Of a DNA stretch of 64,000 nucleotides, positions 8,851-18,015 are shown piece by piece. The DNA comes from DATNPH01 sp036703315 (lineage in GTDB: Bacteria; Cyanobacteriota; Cyanobacteriia; Cyanobacteriales; Coleofasciculaceae), in NCBI GenBank assembly GCA_036703315.1, contig DATNPH010000076.1, positions 8,823 to 72,822 of the forward strand, written 5' to 3'. A model generated the notes under the pieces. The model ran no database searches and was not told the DNA's origin. It saw only the letters and a program-made list of their open reading frames with translations. How positions within the stretch are numbered: the stretch's first letter is position 1; the number at the start of each line of letters is the position of its first letter. The translations under genes were made by a program, and so were the position numbers.

Positions 8851-9957
8851 TTACTTCAGGTAGATTGAGGGATTTGAGGCAGGCACCGCCGGGAGTCTGA
8901 ATCCAAACAAGGCACCCTGAGGTATTCGGTTCTCTGCCCAAATTGTACCGCTGTGAGCCTCGATAATTTGACGTGTCAGGTACAGCCCTAAACCTGAGCC
9001 TTTGGCTTGGCGATCGCTCTGTCCTTGATAAAACCGCTCAAACAAGTAAGGAAGTTCGTCTTCAGTGATTCCTGGTCCATTATCAAGAACTTTCACCACA
9101 TGGTAAGTAGACTCTGATTCCAACACCACTTCTACTTTGCCACCACGGGGAGAATGATTGATGCCATTTATTAGTAAATTGCTAAAGACTCGCTGCAATT
9201 GTAAGGCATCACCCTTCACCCATACAGACTGACGAAAGTTAGATGCACCATACCCCAAAGAAATATACACTCGCCGTGTTGTGGCTAAATCTATAAGGGT
9301 TGCAATCACTTCCTCTGCTATTGCAACCAGATTCAGAGGTGCTAAATGAAGTTTCAGTCCTTCTGTATCATTGCGATAGACATCTAGCAGCGTCTCTACT
9401 AGTTGCAATGTAGATTGATGAGAACGGGTCATCATCCCTAAAACATTTTGTTGCTCTGGCGTCACTGAACCAAAGTAGCCTTGTTGTAAGGATTTTAGCG
9501 TTTCAATTGCTCCCAGAAGTGGAGTTTTTAGGTCATGGGTGAGGGTGGATGCAAAATTTTCCCTGATGCTTTCCAGCTGTTCTTGAGCGTGTAACTGAGC
9601 TTTTTGCTCGGCAATTGCTTCCTCATACCGACGAGCGCGATCGCTCAACCAACCCGTTGCCACTAATGCCATCACCGCAATGCATCGATTTGCTACTGTT
9701 GCTGGATTAGTATCTTCTACAGTAGGAACCACCAAATTTAAAACGGTGAGTACAGAAGCCACCAGCGTAACTTGCAGTGTTGCCGAACGAGTTAAACGAG
9801 GGTGCGCCAGCAAAATTGGTCCTGTGTAAAGGTAGCCGAACACATACTCCGACGGTGTAGCATACTCCAGCGCCATCACCACAGCAAATATGCTTGCAAT
9901 AAGAAAGCAAGTCTTACGCTGCTGGTTGCTCGTCAGCACAAACCTCTTAATCTTCAA
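8851..9957 (-). CDS. Membrane histidine kinase
   Basis: A 368-residue sensor kinase. About four hydrophobic segments lie in residues 17-105, with short loops and no large periplasmic domain, so it probably senses through the membrane. A coiled coil spans 108-130. The HisKA domain has His141 in TLTHDLKTP. The ATPase domain carries the N-box (NLLINGINH), the G1 motif (DNGPGI), the F-box (LFERFYQG) and the G2 motif (GSGLGLYL). The NarL-type regulator gene follows on the same strand. It is divergent from kdpA across a 526-bp spacer. Because the local KdpD has no kinase domain, this pair is a candidate K+-response system; that is inference from position only. Confidence 0.85.
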   Translation of the reverse strand: MKIKRFVLTSNQQRKTCFLIASIFAVVMALEYATPSEYVFGYLYTGPILLAHPRLTRSATLQVTLVASVLTVLNLVVPTVEDTNPATVANRCIAVMALVATGWLSDRARRYEEAIAEQKAQLHAQEQLESIRENFASTLTHDLKTPLLGAIETLKSLQQGYFGSVTPEQQNVLGMMTRSHQSTLQLVETLLDVYRNDTEGLKLHLAPLNLVAIAEEVIATLIDLATTRRVYISLGYGASNFRQSVWVKGDALQLQRVFSNLLINGINHSPRGGKVEVVLESESTYHVVKVLDNGPGITEDELPYLFERFYQGQSDRQAKGSGLGLYLTRQIIEAHSGTIWAENRIPQGALFGFRLPAVPASNPSIYLK

Positions 9958-10483
9958 TCCCCCCTGATGGCATCAGCTGATTTCCTAGACTTTATAGCTT
10001 TTTCGATGAGCAGCTCCTCCAATACTAACAGCCTAAAATTCAATCTAGATAAAGCTTCAGAGCTTATCTATATCTACATGTATACCTTTACATAAACACT
10101 AAATAGATTGTCTATTGTATTGCCTGCTTAAAGTTTATTTACTAAGATAATTTTTGTGATTGTTACTCGTTTACAAATTACCAATTGACCAGTAAAGCAG
10201 AATCCTTCTAGGAAATCAGTTTTTCTTATCTAATGTTTCAACCCTATTTATCTCTCGCTAAAGATATATTGACTGTTTTTCAATAAAACCCTAATCCTGA
10301 GTTCAATAGATGGATAAAATCAAATAAATTTTAAAAGATTTTATCGATTGATTAAATAGCAAACATACCAGCTATTATTCAGATTCCAAAAAAAAGTCTC
10401 AGAATAGAATTTGATTAATTATGTGACTAATACTTAATTATTCAAAATCAATAATCTTTTCTTGTAACGGGTTTTGCTAATTT
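9958..10483. promoter_or_regulatory. 526-bp divergent control region between the histidine kinase and kdpA
   Basis: No gene is seen. The region is AT-rich and must hold promoters for both directions. The clearest element is an inverted repeat at 10313-10345. No ydaO-type (c-di-AMP) riboswitch pattern could be recognised before kdpA, and there is no strong Shine-Dalgarno sequence upstream of the kdpA ATG. Confidence 0.5.
10313..10345. promoter_or_regulatory. Inverted repeat GATAAAATC-N15-GATTTTATC upstream of kdpA
   Basis: Two perfect 9-bp arms (10313-10321 and 10337-10345) are separated by 15 bp, about 140 bp before the kdpA start. The spacing would suit a dimeric regulator, or a weak AT stem-loop. 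No matching regulator motif was recognised. Confidence 0.4.
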
Positions 10484-12184
10484 ATGTCGCAAGGATTTTT
10501 GCAAATAGCGTTAACGCTAGTTATTTTAGTGGCGATCGTTCCTTTCTTTGGAAGATATATAGCTAGTGTTTTCCTAGGAGAAAAAACACGTCTTGATCCA
10601 ATAATGAAGCCAGTTGAAGGCATCATCTACAGTGCTAGTGGCATCCGGCATCAGGAGAACATGACGGGTTGGCAGTATGCTCGTGCGGTGCTTTACAGCA
10701 ATCTCGTCATGTTTGTACTCGTGTACTTAATCTTTATACTTCAAGGCTTTCTCCCCATGAATCCTACAGGATTGAGTGCGCCAACTTGGGATACAGCCCT
10801 ACATACAGCTATTTCTTTCGTTACTAATACCAACCAGCAACATTACTCTGGGGAAACCACTTTTAGTTATGCCAGCCAGATGCTAGCGCTAGGGTATTTA
10901 ATGTTTACCTCAGCCGCGACGGGTCTAGCCGTGGGAATTGCTTTTATTCGTGGTTTAACTGGCAGACCTCTGGGTAACTTTTACATTGATTTAACCCAGT
11001 CAATTACTCGTATTTTACTACCGATTTCCATCGTAGGTGCCATCCTCTTAATCTTTTTAGGTGTACCAGAAACGTTGGCAAGACCAGAAACTTTAACTAC
11101 CGTGGAAGGAGCCACACAGGTAATTGCTAGAGGACCAGTTGCTCATTTTGAAATTATCAAGCAGCTAGGAGAGAACGGTGGTGGCTTTTTCGGCATTAAC
11201 TCGGCTCACCCTTTTGAAAATCCTAGTCCGGCTTCCAACCTAATAGAAACTATAGGAATGATTTGCATTCCTGCTTCTCTGATTTACACGTTCGGCATCT
11301 TTGCTGGGAACGAAAAGCAGGGATGGCTGATTTTTGGGATGGTCTTCATCATCTATGTAGCCTTAATTATCATTACCGCCATTGGTGAATACCAGGGAAA
11401 CCCCTTAGTCAACACTATCTTGGGTGGACAGCAACCCAATTTGGAAGGAAAAGAAGTCCGATTTGGTTGGGCACAGACGGCACTTTGGGCAATTACAACT
11501 ACGGGTACTATGACTGGTGCTGTCAACGGGATGCACGATTCCCTGATGCCAGCAGGCGGCTTTTCCACTTTGTTTAACATGTTTATCCAGACAGTTTGGG
11601 GCGGTCAGGGAACTGGAACTGTTTATCTATTTATTTACCTGATTCTGACCGTATTTCTGACGGGTCTGATGGTGGGACGAACCCCAGAGTTTTTGGGTCG
11701 AAAGATTGAAAAGCGAGAAATCGTCTTGGCAAGTGTGATTTTGCTCGTTCACCCGATTTTTATCTTAATTCCAAGTGCGATCGCTCTGGCTTTTCCCGAT
11801 ACCCTCGGCGGAATTACTAATCCTACCTTTCATGGCCTCTCCCAAGTTGTTTATGAATACACCTCAGCGGCGGCTAACAATGGTTCTGGGTTTGAAGGCT
11901 TAGCGGATAGTCAATCGGCACCGACAGCGTTGTGGTGGAACTTGAGTACCAGTGTCAGCCTCTTGGCAGGACGCTACCTCCCGATAATTGCCCTGCTGCT
12001 GTTGGCAGATAGCATGTATCGCAAACAACCCGTACCCGAAACCCCTGGCACCCTCCGCACTGATACAAGTCTATTCACAGCCGTTACAGCTGGGGTGATT
12101 CTGATTTTCGGAGCGCTGACGTTCTTTCCCCTTCTTGCCTTAGGACCCATTGCCGAAGCCTTTCAAATAGCACGCGGTGGCTGA
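10484..12184 (+). CDS. kdpA: Potassium-transporting ATPase subunit A
   Basis: KdpA is the K+-binding, channel-like subunit of the high-affinity Kdp pump in the inner membrane. The 566-residue length is normal for the family (about 560). Multiple membrane segments run through the protein. The selectivity-filter region GENGGGFFGINSAHPFENP is clearly present around residues 228-246, and the other pore-loop repeats (for example NTNQQHYSGE and AAANNGSGFEG) are also seen. It is the first gene of kdpA-kdpB-kdpF-like-kdpC-kdpD. A 194-bp spacer with a long hairpin and heptamer repeats separates it from kdpB, which is unusual inside a kdp operon. Confidence 0.96.
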   Translation: MSQGFLQIALTLVILVAIVPFFGRYIASVFLGEKTRLDPIMKPVEGIIYSASGIRHQENMTGWQYARAVLYSNLVMFVLVYLIFILQGFLPMNPTGLSAPTWDTALHTAISFVTNTNQQHYSGETTFSYASQMLALGYLMFTSAATGLAVGIAFIRGLTGRPLGNFYIDLTQSITRILLPISIVGAILLIFLGVPETLARPETLTTVEGATQVIARGPVAHFEIIKQLGENGGGFFGINSAHPFENPSPASNLIETIGMICIPASLIYTFGIFAGNEKQGWLIFGMVFIIYVALIIITAIGEYQGNPLVNTILGGQQPNLEGKEVRFGWAQTALWAITTTGTMTGAVNGMHDSLMPAGGFSTLFNMFIQTVWGGQGTGTVYLFIYLILTVFLTGLMVGRTPEFLGRKIEKREIVLASVILLVHPIFILIPSAIALAFPDTLGGITNPTFHGLSQVVYEYTSAAANNGSGFEGLADSQSAPTALWWNLSTSVSLLAGRYLPIIALLLLADSMYRKQPVPETPGTLRTDTSLFTAVTAGVILIFGALTFFPLLALGPIAEAFQIARGG

Positions 12185-12236
12185 AGCCCTGATGTTGTAC
12201 TAATTGTGTGTGATAACTAGGTGGACAAAATTAATC

Positions 12237-12309
12237 GTAAGGTGGGCATTGCCCATGATTCACTCGGGAAGAGGACTACAGAATTGGACGTAGGCAATGC
12301 CCACCGTAC
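12237..12309. repeat. Palindromic element between kdpA and kdpB
   Basis: The arms 12237-12253 and 12293-12309 are complementary over 17 bp with one mismatch; the core is GGTGGGCATTGCC / GGCAATGCCCACC. The 39-bp loop gives a 73-bp element. GTGGGCATTGCC-type palindromes recur between genes in many cyanobacteria and look like small non-autonomous elements. It may act as an RNA stem-loop that changes kdpA to kdpB expression. Confidence 0.7.
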
Positions 12310-12318
12310 AAAAGGTTC

Positions 12319-12360
12319 TAATGGCTAATGGCTAATGGCTAATGGCTAATGGTTAATGGC
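12319..12360. repeat. Heptamer tandem repeat TAATGGC x6
   Basis: Six consecutive 7-bp units TAATGGC, the fifth being TAATGGT. The array ends 18 bp before the kdpB start codon, where a ribosome binding site would be expected. Confidence 0.9.
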
Positions 12361-12378
12361 TAATCTCTAACAGAAATT

Positions 12379-14484
12379 ATGAATACACAGGATACGGTTG
12401 CATCACCGAACACGCAAAACCAGCCGCCTAGTGGCGATCGAGGTTCGCGTAAACAAAAGCAGCGGAAAGTTGATACCAAACGGTTGTATCAAAGAGCCTT
12501 TGGGGATGCCTTCGTTAAACTCAACCCGCGAGTAATGCTGAGAAACCCAGTCATGTTCATTGTCTGGGTAGGCACAATTATCACCTTCTTGCTAACGATT
12601 GACCCAACCCTGTTCGGACCCGTACCTGGTGAAAACCAGCGACTGTTCAACGGATTGGTTACTTTAATTTTGTTTTTAACCGTTCTGTTTGCCAACTTTG
12701 CTGAAGCCGTGGCAGAAGGACGAGGCAAAGCTCAAGCTGATTCTTTACGCTCTACCAAATCAGATACTACAGCTCGAAAACTCCTGCCCAATGGCTCAAC
12801 CGAAGAGGTAAGTTCCACGGCTTTGCGAAAAGGCGACCAAATTAAAGTAATTGCTGGTGACATTATTCCAGCTGATGGGGAAGTACTTAGTGGGGTTGCC
12901 TCGGTGGATGAATCAGCGATTACGGGTGAGTCAGCACCCGTGCTGAAAGAACCAGGAAGTGATGTGGCTAGTTCCGTTACAGGTGGCACACGTATTATCT
13001 CCGATGAACTGGTTCTGCGAGTAACGGCTGACCCTGGGCAGGGTTTTCTCGATCGCATGATTGCCCTAGTAGAAGGAGCAGAACGGACAAAGACACCGAA
13101 TGAAATTGCTCTAACGGTCTTACTAGCCGTTCTCACTCTAGTCTTTTTAATTGTTGTAGCGACACTTCCACCCATTGCTAATTATGTAGGCAGTCCTGTA
13201 GGCATCGTAATCTTAATATCCCTGCTAGTAGCCTTGATTCCTACAACAATTGGAGGACTCTTGAGTGCAATTGGGATTGCCGGAATGGATCGAGTTGCCC
13301 AGTTTAACGTGGTGGCAACCTCCGGACGAGCGGTTGAGGCTTGCGGCGACATCAACACCCTAGTATTGGACAAAACTGGCACGATTACACTAGGAAACCG
13401 ATTGGCGGAAGAATTCATCCCTGTCAATGGTCACTCACAAGCACAGATTGCTCGTGTTGCTTTAGCCGCCAGTGTATTTGATGAGACGCCGGAAGGCAAG
13501 TCAATTGTGCGGCTGGCTGAAGAGTTGGGTGCAACGGTTGATTTTGACCGCCGTGCCGCCGAAGGAATTGAGTTTTCTGCCAGAACCCGCATGAGTGGGA
13601 CAGATTTACCAAATGGCAATGAGGTGCGTAAGGGGGCAGTGGATGCGATTAAGGGCTTTGTTCGCTCTCGTGGTGGACGCCTGACACCAGACCTTGATCA
13701 AGCCTATGAACGGGTTTCTCGGTTAGGTGGTACGCCTCTTGCTGTTTGTGAGAACGGCGAACTTTACGGCATTATCTACCTCAAAGACATTATCAAACCA
13801 GGTATCCGCGATCGCTTTGACCAGTTGCGGCGGATGGGCGTCCGCACAGTCATGCTGACGGGTGACAACCGGATTACAGCCGAGGTGATTGCTAATGAAG
13901 CTGGGGTGGATGATTTCATTGCCGAAGCCACACCAGAAGACAAAATTGAGGTGATTCAACGGGAACAGGCAGAAGGCAAACTGGTAGCTATGACGGGTGA
14001 TGGCACAAATGACGCCCCAGCATTGGCTCAGGCAAATGTCGGCTTAGCAATGAACTCTGGCACCCAGGCAGCAAAGGAAGCGGCGAACATGGTGGATTTG
14101 GATTCTGACCCCACCAAGCTGATTGACTTGGTGACTATTGGTAAACAGCTACTGATTACTCGTGGAGCGCTGACTACTTTTTCGCTTGCTAATGATATCG
14201 CCAAATACTTCGCGATTATCCCAGCAATGTTTCCGCCTGTCAGTAGCCTCAATGTCATGGGTTTAGCGAGTGCTAATTCTGCTATTTTGTCAGCACTGAT
14301 TTATAACGCTCTAATTATTCCAGCTCTTATTCCGCTAGCGCTTAGGGGTGTAAAGTTCAGACCCGTGAGTGCTAACCAGTTGTTGCGGGATAACATTCTG
14401 ATTTATGGATTAGGAGGCGTGATAGCACCGTTTATTGGTATCAAAATTATTGACTTAATCATTGCAGCTATTGGATTAGCTTAG
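12379..14484 (+). CDS. kdpB: Potassium-transporting ATPase subunit B (P-type ATPase)
   Basis: The catalytic, ATP-hydrolysing subunit of the Kdp pump, 701 residues. It shows the P-type ATPase signatures in order: TGES loop (ITGESAP), phosphorylation motif DKTGTITLGN, the MLTGDN segment and the hinge motif GDGTNDAP. The N-terminus has a polar, basic extension of about 30 residues rich in Q, K and R, longer than in the E. coli protein. It is followed 48 bp downstream by the small kdpF-like gene. No frameshifts were seen. Confidence 0.97.
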   Translation: MNTQDTVASPNTQNQPPSGDRGSRKQKQRKVDTKRLYQRAFGDAFVKLNPRVMLRNPVMFIVWVGTIITFLLTIDPTLFGPVPGENQRLFNGLVTLILFLTVLFANFAEAVAEGRGKAQADSLRSTKSDTTARKLLPNGSTEEVSSTALRKGDQIKVIAGDIIPADGEVLSGVASVDESAITGESAPVLKEPGSDVASSVTGGTRIISDELVLRVTADPGQGFLDRMIALVEGAERTKTPNEIALTVLLAVLTLVFLIVVATLPPIANYVGSPVGIVILISLLVALIPTTIGGLLSAIGIAGMDRVAQFNVVATSGRAVEACGDINTLVLDKTGTITLGNRLAEEFIPVNGHSQAQIARVALAASVFDETPEGKSIVRLAEELGATVDFDRRAAEGIEFSARTRMSGTDLPNGNEVRKGAVDAIKGFVRSRGGRLTPDLDQAYERVSRLGGTPLAVCENGELYGIIYLKDIIKPGIRDRFDQLRRMGVRTVMLTGDNRITAEVIANEAGVDDFIAEATPEDKIEVIQREQAEGKLVAMTGDGTNDAPALAQANVGLAMNSGTQAAKEAANMVDLDSDPTKLIDLVTIGKQLLITRGALTTFSLANDIAKYFAIIPAMFPPVSSLNVMGLASANSAILSALIYNALIIPALIPLALRGVKFRPVSANQLLRDNILIYGLGGVIAPFIGIKIIDLIIAAIGLA

Positions 14485-14531
14485 AAACTAATCCAGACGC
14501 CGATTACACGCAATAAAAAGAAAGGAAAGTT

Positions 14532-14801
14532 ATGAAACGAGTTGATTTTTTAAAAGAGATTTTGCCGCAAGATTTAAGTGAGACAGGTGAGTTGATGCGC
14601 GAGCAGTGGAAAAGCAATCCGTTGCCAATACAGCTATTTCTCCTACTGTGCTTGAATCTTTTGATTGCCCCAGCTGTTGATGCTGCCACTGGACCAGAAA
14701 TTACCCGCAAAGCTGCCTATGCACTTGGTATCTTGGGCATCGTGACAATTGGTTTGGCTATTTACCTATTTGCTGTGATTTTACAGCCGGAGCGGTTCTA
14801 A
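14532..14801 (+). CDS. KdpF-like small membrane protein with N-terminal extension
   Basis: An 89-residue protein between kdpB and kdpC. The C-terminal half has two hydrophobic segments. The last one ends in LYLFAVILQPERF-like text (residues 75-89), resembling the roughly 29-residue KdpF peptide that ends in a similar PERF/AEAF tail and stabilises the complex. The N-terminal 35 residues are polar (FLKEILPQDLSETGELM) and have no counterpart in E. coli KdpF. Cyanobacterial kdp operons are known to carry a distinct small gene at this position (called kdpG in Anabaena, from memory). It lies 2 bp before kdpC. Confidence 0.7.
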   Translation: MKRVDFLKEILPQDLSETGELMREQWKSNPLPIQLFLLLCLNLLIAPAVDAATGPEITRKAAYALGILGIVTIGLAIYLFAVILQPERF

Positions 14802-14803
14802 TC

Positions 14804-15472
14804 ATGGTTAGAGAGATAATCACAGGTGTTCGTGCTACGCTTGTTCTCTGGGTTTTGACAGCATTAATCTATCCTTTACTGATGCTTTTAGTGGGTCAAA
14901 TTATCTTCCCCTATCAGGCAAATGGTAGCTTGATTAAAGATAGTCAGGGAAATGTTGTAGGTTCGGCTTTGATCGGTCAACCGTTCTTCTCGGAACGCTA
15001 TTTTTGGAGCCGTCCTAGTACGACAAATTACAGCAGCTTTACAGGGAAAGAGTACGATCCCAAAAAACAAGATAATATAGCCCAAAGAACGGGTATATCT
15101 GGTGCTAGTAACCTGGCTCCGAGCAATACACAAGCGCTGCTCAAAGATAATAGAAAACCAGATGATCCAGATTTGTTAAAGCGTATTAATGAGACAGTAG
15201 GTCAGCTCAAACAGGGAAATATTCAACCTATAACAGGCGATTTAGTTTATACCTCTGGCTCTAGCTTAGACCCGCATATTAGTCGTGAGGCGGCGCTAGC
15301 ACAGATTCAACGGGTGGCAAAGGCGCGATCGCTCGATCCAAACCACCTTGAACTTTTAATTAACGTCAATACAGATAACAGATTCCTCGGCATCTTCGGA
15401 GAGCCTGGAGTTAATGTACTCAAACTGAATCTAGCTTTAGATAACTTGAAGTCTAATAGCAACGCCTCATGA
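14804..15472 (+). CDS. kdpC: Potassium-transporting ATPase subunit C
   Basis: KdpC, 222 residues, is the single-span accessory subunit of the Kdp pump. One N-terminal membrane segment (residues 10-33) is followed by a periplasmic domain with the conserved SALIGQPFF..ERYFWSRPS block. The C-terminal SLDPHIS and NVLKLNLAL segments are also typical. It is slightly longer than the usual 190 residues because of a middle stretch around residues 85-140. Its stop overlaps the start of kdpD by 4 bp (ATGA), so translation is coupled. Confidence 0.95.
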   Translation: MVREIITGVRATLVLWVLTALIYPLLMLLVGQIIFPYQANGSLIKDSQGNVVGSALIGQPFFSERYFWSRPSTTNYSSFTGKEYDPKKQDNIAQRTGISGASNLAPSNTQALLKDNRKPDDPDLLKRINETVGQLKQGNIQPITGDLVYTSGSSLDPHISREAALAQIQRVAKARSLDPNHLELLINVNTDNRFLGIFGEPGVNVLKLNLALDNLKSNSNAS

Positions 15473-16647
15473 TTACCAAAAGTGAAATGGCTGGTCGAAT
15501 GAGTACCACGGAAACATACTGTATGCGTTCCTCTAAGCGTCGTGGGAAGCACAAAATGTTTATTGGCATGGCTCCTGGCGTTGGCAAAACCTATCGAATG
15601 TTAGAAGAAGCGATCGAACTTAAGGAAGAAGGTATTGATGTTGTTATTGGCTTACTAGAAACTCATGGGCGTGAAGAAACAGCACAAAAGGCAGTTGGGT
15701 TAGAAGTTGTTCCCAAAAAAGAAATCGTTCACGGTGGCGTTACATTATGGGAAATGGACACAGACGCAATTCTAGAGCGTCAGCCTCAACTGGTGCTTGT
15801 GGATGAACTGGCTCATACCAACGTACCGGGTTCGGAGCGAGAAAAGCGGTATCAGGATGTTGAAGTGATATTGGCAGCTGGAATTGATGTCTTTTCGACA
15901 GTTAACATTCAGCACCTAGAGAGCCTTAACGACTTGGTGGCTAAGATTACTAGTGTGAGGGTACGTGAGCGAATCCCCGATCGCCTTCTGGATGAAGCCA
16001 CAGAAGTTGTAGTGGTGGACGTGACGCCCGAAACGCTGCAAGAACGGTTACTCGAGGGCAAAATTTATGCTCCAGAAAAAATCGAGCAATCCCTACAAAA
16101 CTTCTTTCAACGGCGTCACTTAGTCGCCCTGCGGGAGTTAGCGCTGCGAGAGGTAGCGGACAATATTCAAGAAGCGGCATTTGAGGGTCAAGTTTGCAGC
16201 GTTCACGAGCGGGTTATGGTGTGTGTTTCCACGTATCCAAACTCAGTTCAGTTGCTGCGAAGGGGGGGGCGGCTGGCAAATGTAATGCGGGCACGTCTGT
16301 TTGCTGTGTTTATCGATCATCCAGAACGCTTCTTGACCAAGGATGAAAGTTTATATCTTGAAACTTGTGAACATCTATGCCACCAGCTGGGAGGCGAGTT
16401 CTTACGTTTAAAGAGTAACAATATTGCCCAAGCGATCGCCCAAACAGCAAAGAAATACCATATTACTCAAGTAGTTCTCGGGCAATCTCAGAAATCTCGT
16501 TGGGAGTTACTCTGGCGAGGTTCCCTTGTCCAGCAGTTAGTGCGATATCTCAAAGATATCGATTTGCATGTGATAGCTACTGAAAACGAAAAACCACCTA
16601 TCAGTAAAAGACTAAAGGCGGCAGGCGAGAGAATGAATAACAAGTAA
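15469..16647 (+). CDS. kdpD: Truncated KdpD: sensor ATP-binding domain plus USP-like domain, no kinase
   Basis: A 392-residue protein matching only the cytoplasmic N-terminal half of KdpD. It has the KdpD domain with Walker A (GMAPGVGKT, residues 33-41) and the DELAHTNVPGS motif, then a universal-stress-protein-like domain (about 245-375). The membrane segments and histidine kinase of the full-length, roughly 900-residue KdpD are absent, and the frame ends in a normal stop with no remnant downstream. Short KdpD proteins are known from cyanobacterial kdp operons, so this is likely the normal form here. No KdpE follows. It is translationally coupled to kdpC. Confidence 0.9.
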   Translation: MITKSEMAGRMSTTETYCMRSSKRRGKHKMFIGMAPGVGKTYRMLEEAIELKEEGIDVVIGLLETHGREETAQKAVGLEVVPKKEIVHGGVTLWEMDTDAILERQPQLVLVDELAHTNVPGSEREKRYQDVEVILAAGIDVFSTVNIQHLESLNDLVAKITSVRVRERIPDRLLDEATEVVVVDVTPETLQERLLEGKIYAPEKIEQSLQNFFQRRHLVALRELALREVADNIQEAAFEGQVCSVHERVMVCVSTYPNSVQLLRRGGRLANVMRARLFAVFIDHPERFLTKDESLYLETCEHLCHQLGGEFLRLKSNNIAQAIAQTAKKYHITQVVLGQSQKSRWELLWRGSLVQQLVRYLKDIDLHVIATENEKPPISKRLKAAGERMNNK

Positions 16648-16678
16648 AATTGCAATTCATCCCTCATTGTTCTTGTTC

Positions 16679-17887
16679 ATGAGTCGCGTAGTTGGTTTAA
16701 TAAGTGGCACATCTGTGGACGGCATTGATGCTGTCTTGGTGGAAATTACTGGTACTGATATCGATTTGAAAGTCCAGCTAGTAGCTGGGGCAACCTATGC
16801 TTACCCAACGGCTTTGAGAGAGCAAATCCTAGAGGTTTGTGGAGGAGCATCTCTTTCAATGGCACAGTTTGCTCAATTAGATGATGCGATCGCGTTTCAA
16901 TTTGCCCAAGCCGCACAAGAAATCCAGGCAGACAACCCTCCGGCTGAACTTATTGGTTCCCACGGTCAAACAGTCTACCACCGACCACCTGTGAAGCAGG
17001 TGAGTCAACAAGCTGTAGAAACTCTCCCCATCTCACTGGGATACAGCCTACAGCTGGGAAGGGGAGAGGTTATTGCTCAGCTGACTGGTATCAAGACAGT
17101 TAGCAACTTCCGCGTCGCTGACATTGCTGTTGGAGGACAGGCTGCACCACTTGTACCGAAGGTGGATGCCTATTTGCTCTCGTCGCCGACTCAGCATCGA
17201 TGTATGCAAAATATTGGTGGCATTGGTAATGTAACTTATCTACCAGCGCGTCAAGGTAACTGGATAGAACAAGTGTATGGCTGGGATACGGGTCCAGGTA
17301 ATGCCCTTTTGGATTTAGCCGTTGAGCATTTTACGAATGGCAGTAAAACCTATGACCAAGATGGCAGTTGGGCTGCCAGTGGCATTCCTTGTGATGCGCT
17401 AGTAGAGCAATGGCTCAGTCAGGAGTTTTTCCAGGCACCACCACCAAAATCTACAGGACGGGAGTTGTTTGGTTTGGATTACCTGAAGCAGTGTTTGGCA
17501 GACAGTGCAGCCTATAATCTGACGCCTGCTGATATGCTGGCAACGCTGACGGAACTCACGGTTACCTCGATTGTTCATAGCTACCGTAGTTTCTTGCCTC
17601 AGATGCCAGAGATGGTGCTTTTAGGTGGCGGTGGCAGCCGCAATCTCTATTTGAAGCAACGTCTGCAAGCCCTCCTGGAGTCAGTCCCAGTCGTAACAAC
17701 CGATGAGGCTGGGGTAAGTGCGGATTTTAAGGAAGCGATCGCGTTTGCTGTTTTAGCTCATTGGCGTGGGTTAGGCATTCCTGGTAATTTACCTCAAGTC
17801 ACTGGTGCAAGAGCAGCTGTGCTGCTAGGGGACATCCATACACCCTCGTTAACTTCCTGTATTAGACAGGACTCCGGTTATACTTAG
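16679..17887 (+). CDS. anmK: Anhydro-N-acetylmuramic acid kinase
   Basis: AnmK phosphorylates and opens 1,6-anhydro-MurNAc during recycling of cell-wall peptidoglycan. The 402-residue product shows the family's N-terminal ATP-binding loop SGTSVDGIDAVL, GSHGQTVYH, QNIGGIGNVTYLP, the WDTGPGN motif and LGGGGSRN near the C-terminus. ATG at 16679 is chosen; a TTG 12 bp upstream is in frame but has no support. It starts 31 bp after kdpD in the same direction, but nothing suggests a functional link to potassium transport. Confidence 0.95.
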   Translation: MSRVVGLISGTSVDGIDAVLVEITGTDIDLKVQLVAGATYAYPTALREQILEVCGGASLSMAQFAQLDDAIAFQFAQAAQEIQADNPPAELIGSHGQTVYHRPPVKQVSQQAVETLPISLGYSLQLGRGEVIAQLTGIKTVSNFRVADIAVGGQAAPLVPKVDAYLLSSPTQHRCMQNIGGIGNVTYLPARQGNWIEQVYGWDTGPGNALLDLAVEHFTNGSKTYDQDGSWAASGIPCDALVEQWLSQEFFQAPPPKSTGRELFGLDYLKQCLADSAAYNLTPADMLATLTELTVTSIVHSYRSFLPQMPEMVLLGGGGSRNLYLKQRLQALLESVPVVTTDEAGVSADFKEAIAFAVLAHWRGLGIPGNLPQVTGARAAVLLGDIHTPSLTSCIRQDSGYT

Positions 17888-18015
17888 ACTTACTTAGAGC
17901 CTTTTATCCTCCATCTAGACTGAGAAAGGCAATTGTCATGTAGTTACGCTAATTGCTAACCTCAGTGAGGAGAATGAGAAGAGCAATTGTTCAGTAATAG
18001 GCAAAGGGTAAGACT

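Noticed and set aside
9958..10483. Possible ydaO-type c-di-AMP riboswitch before kdpA
   Set aside because: No conserved riboswitch blocks could be found. The region is AT-rich with only a simple inverted repeat.
12319..12360. CRISPR-like array
   Set aside because: The units are 7 bp with no spacers, i.e. a tandem heptamer repeat.
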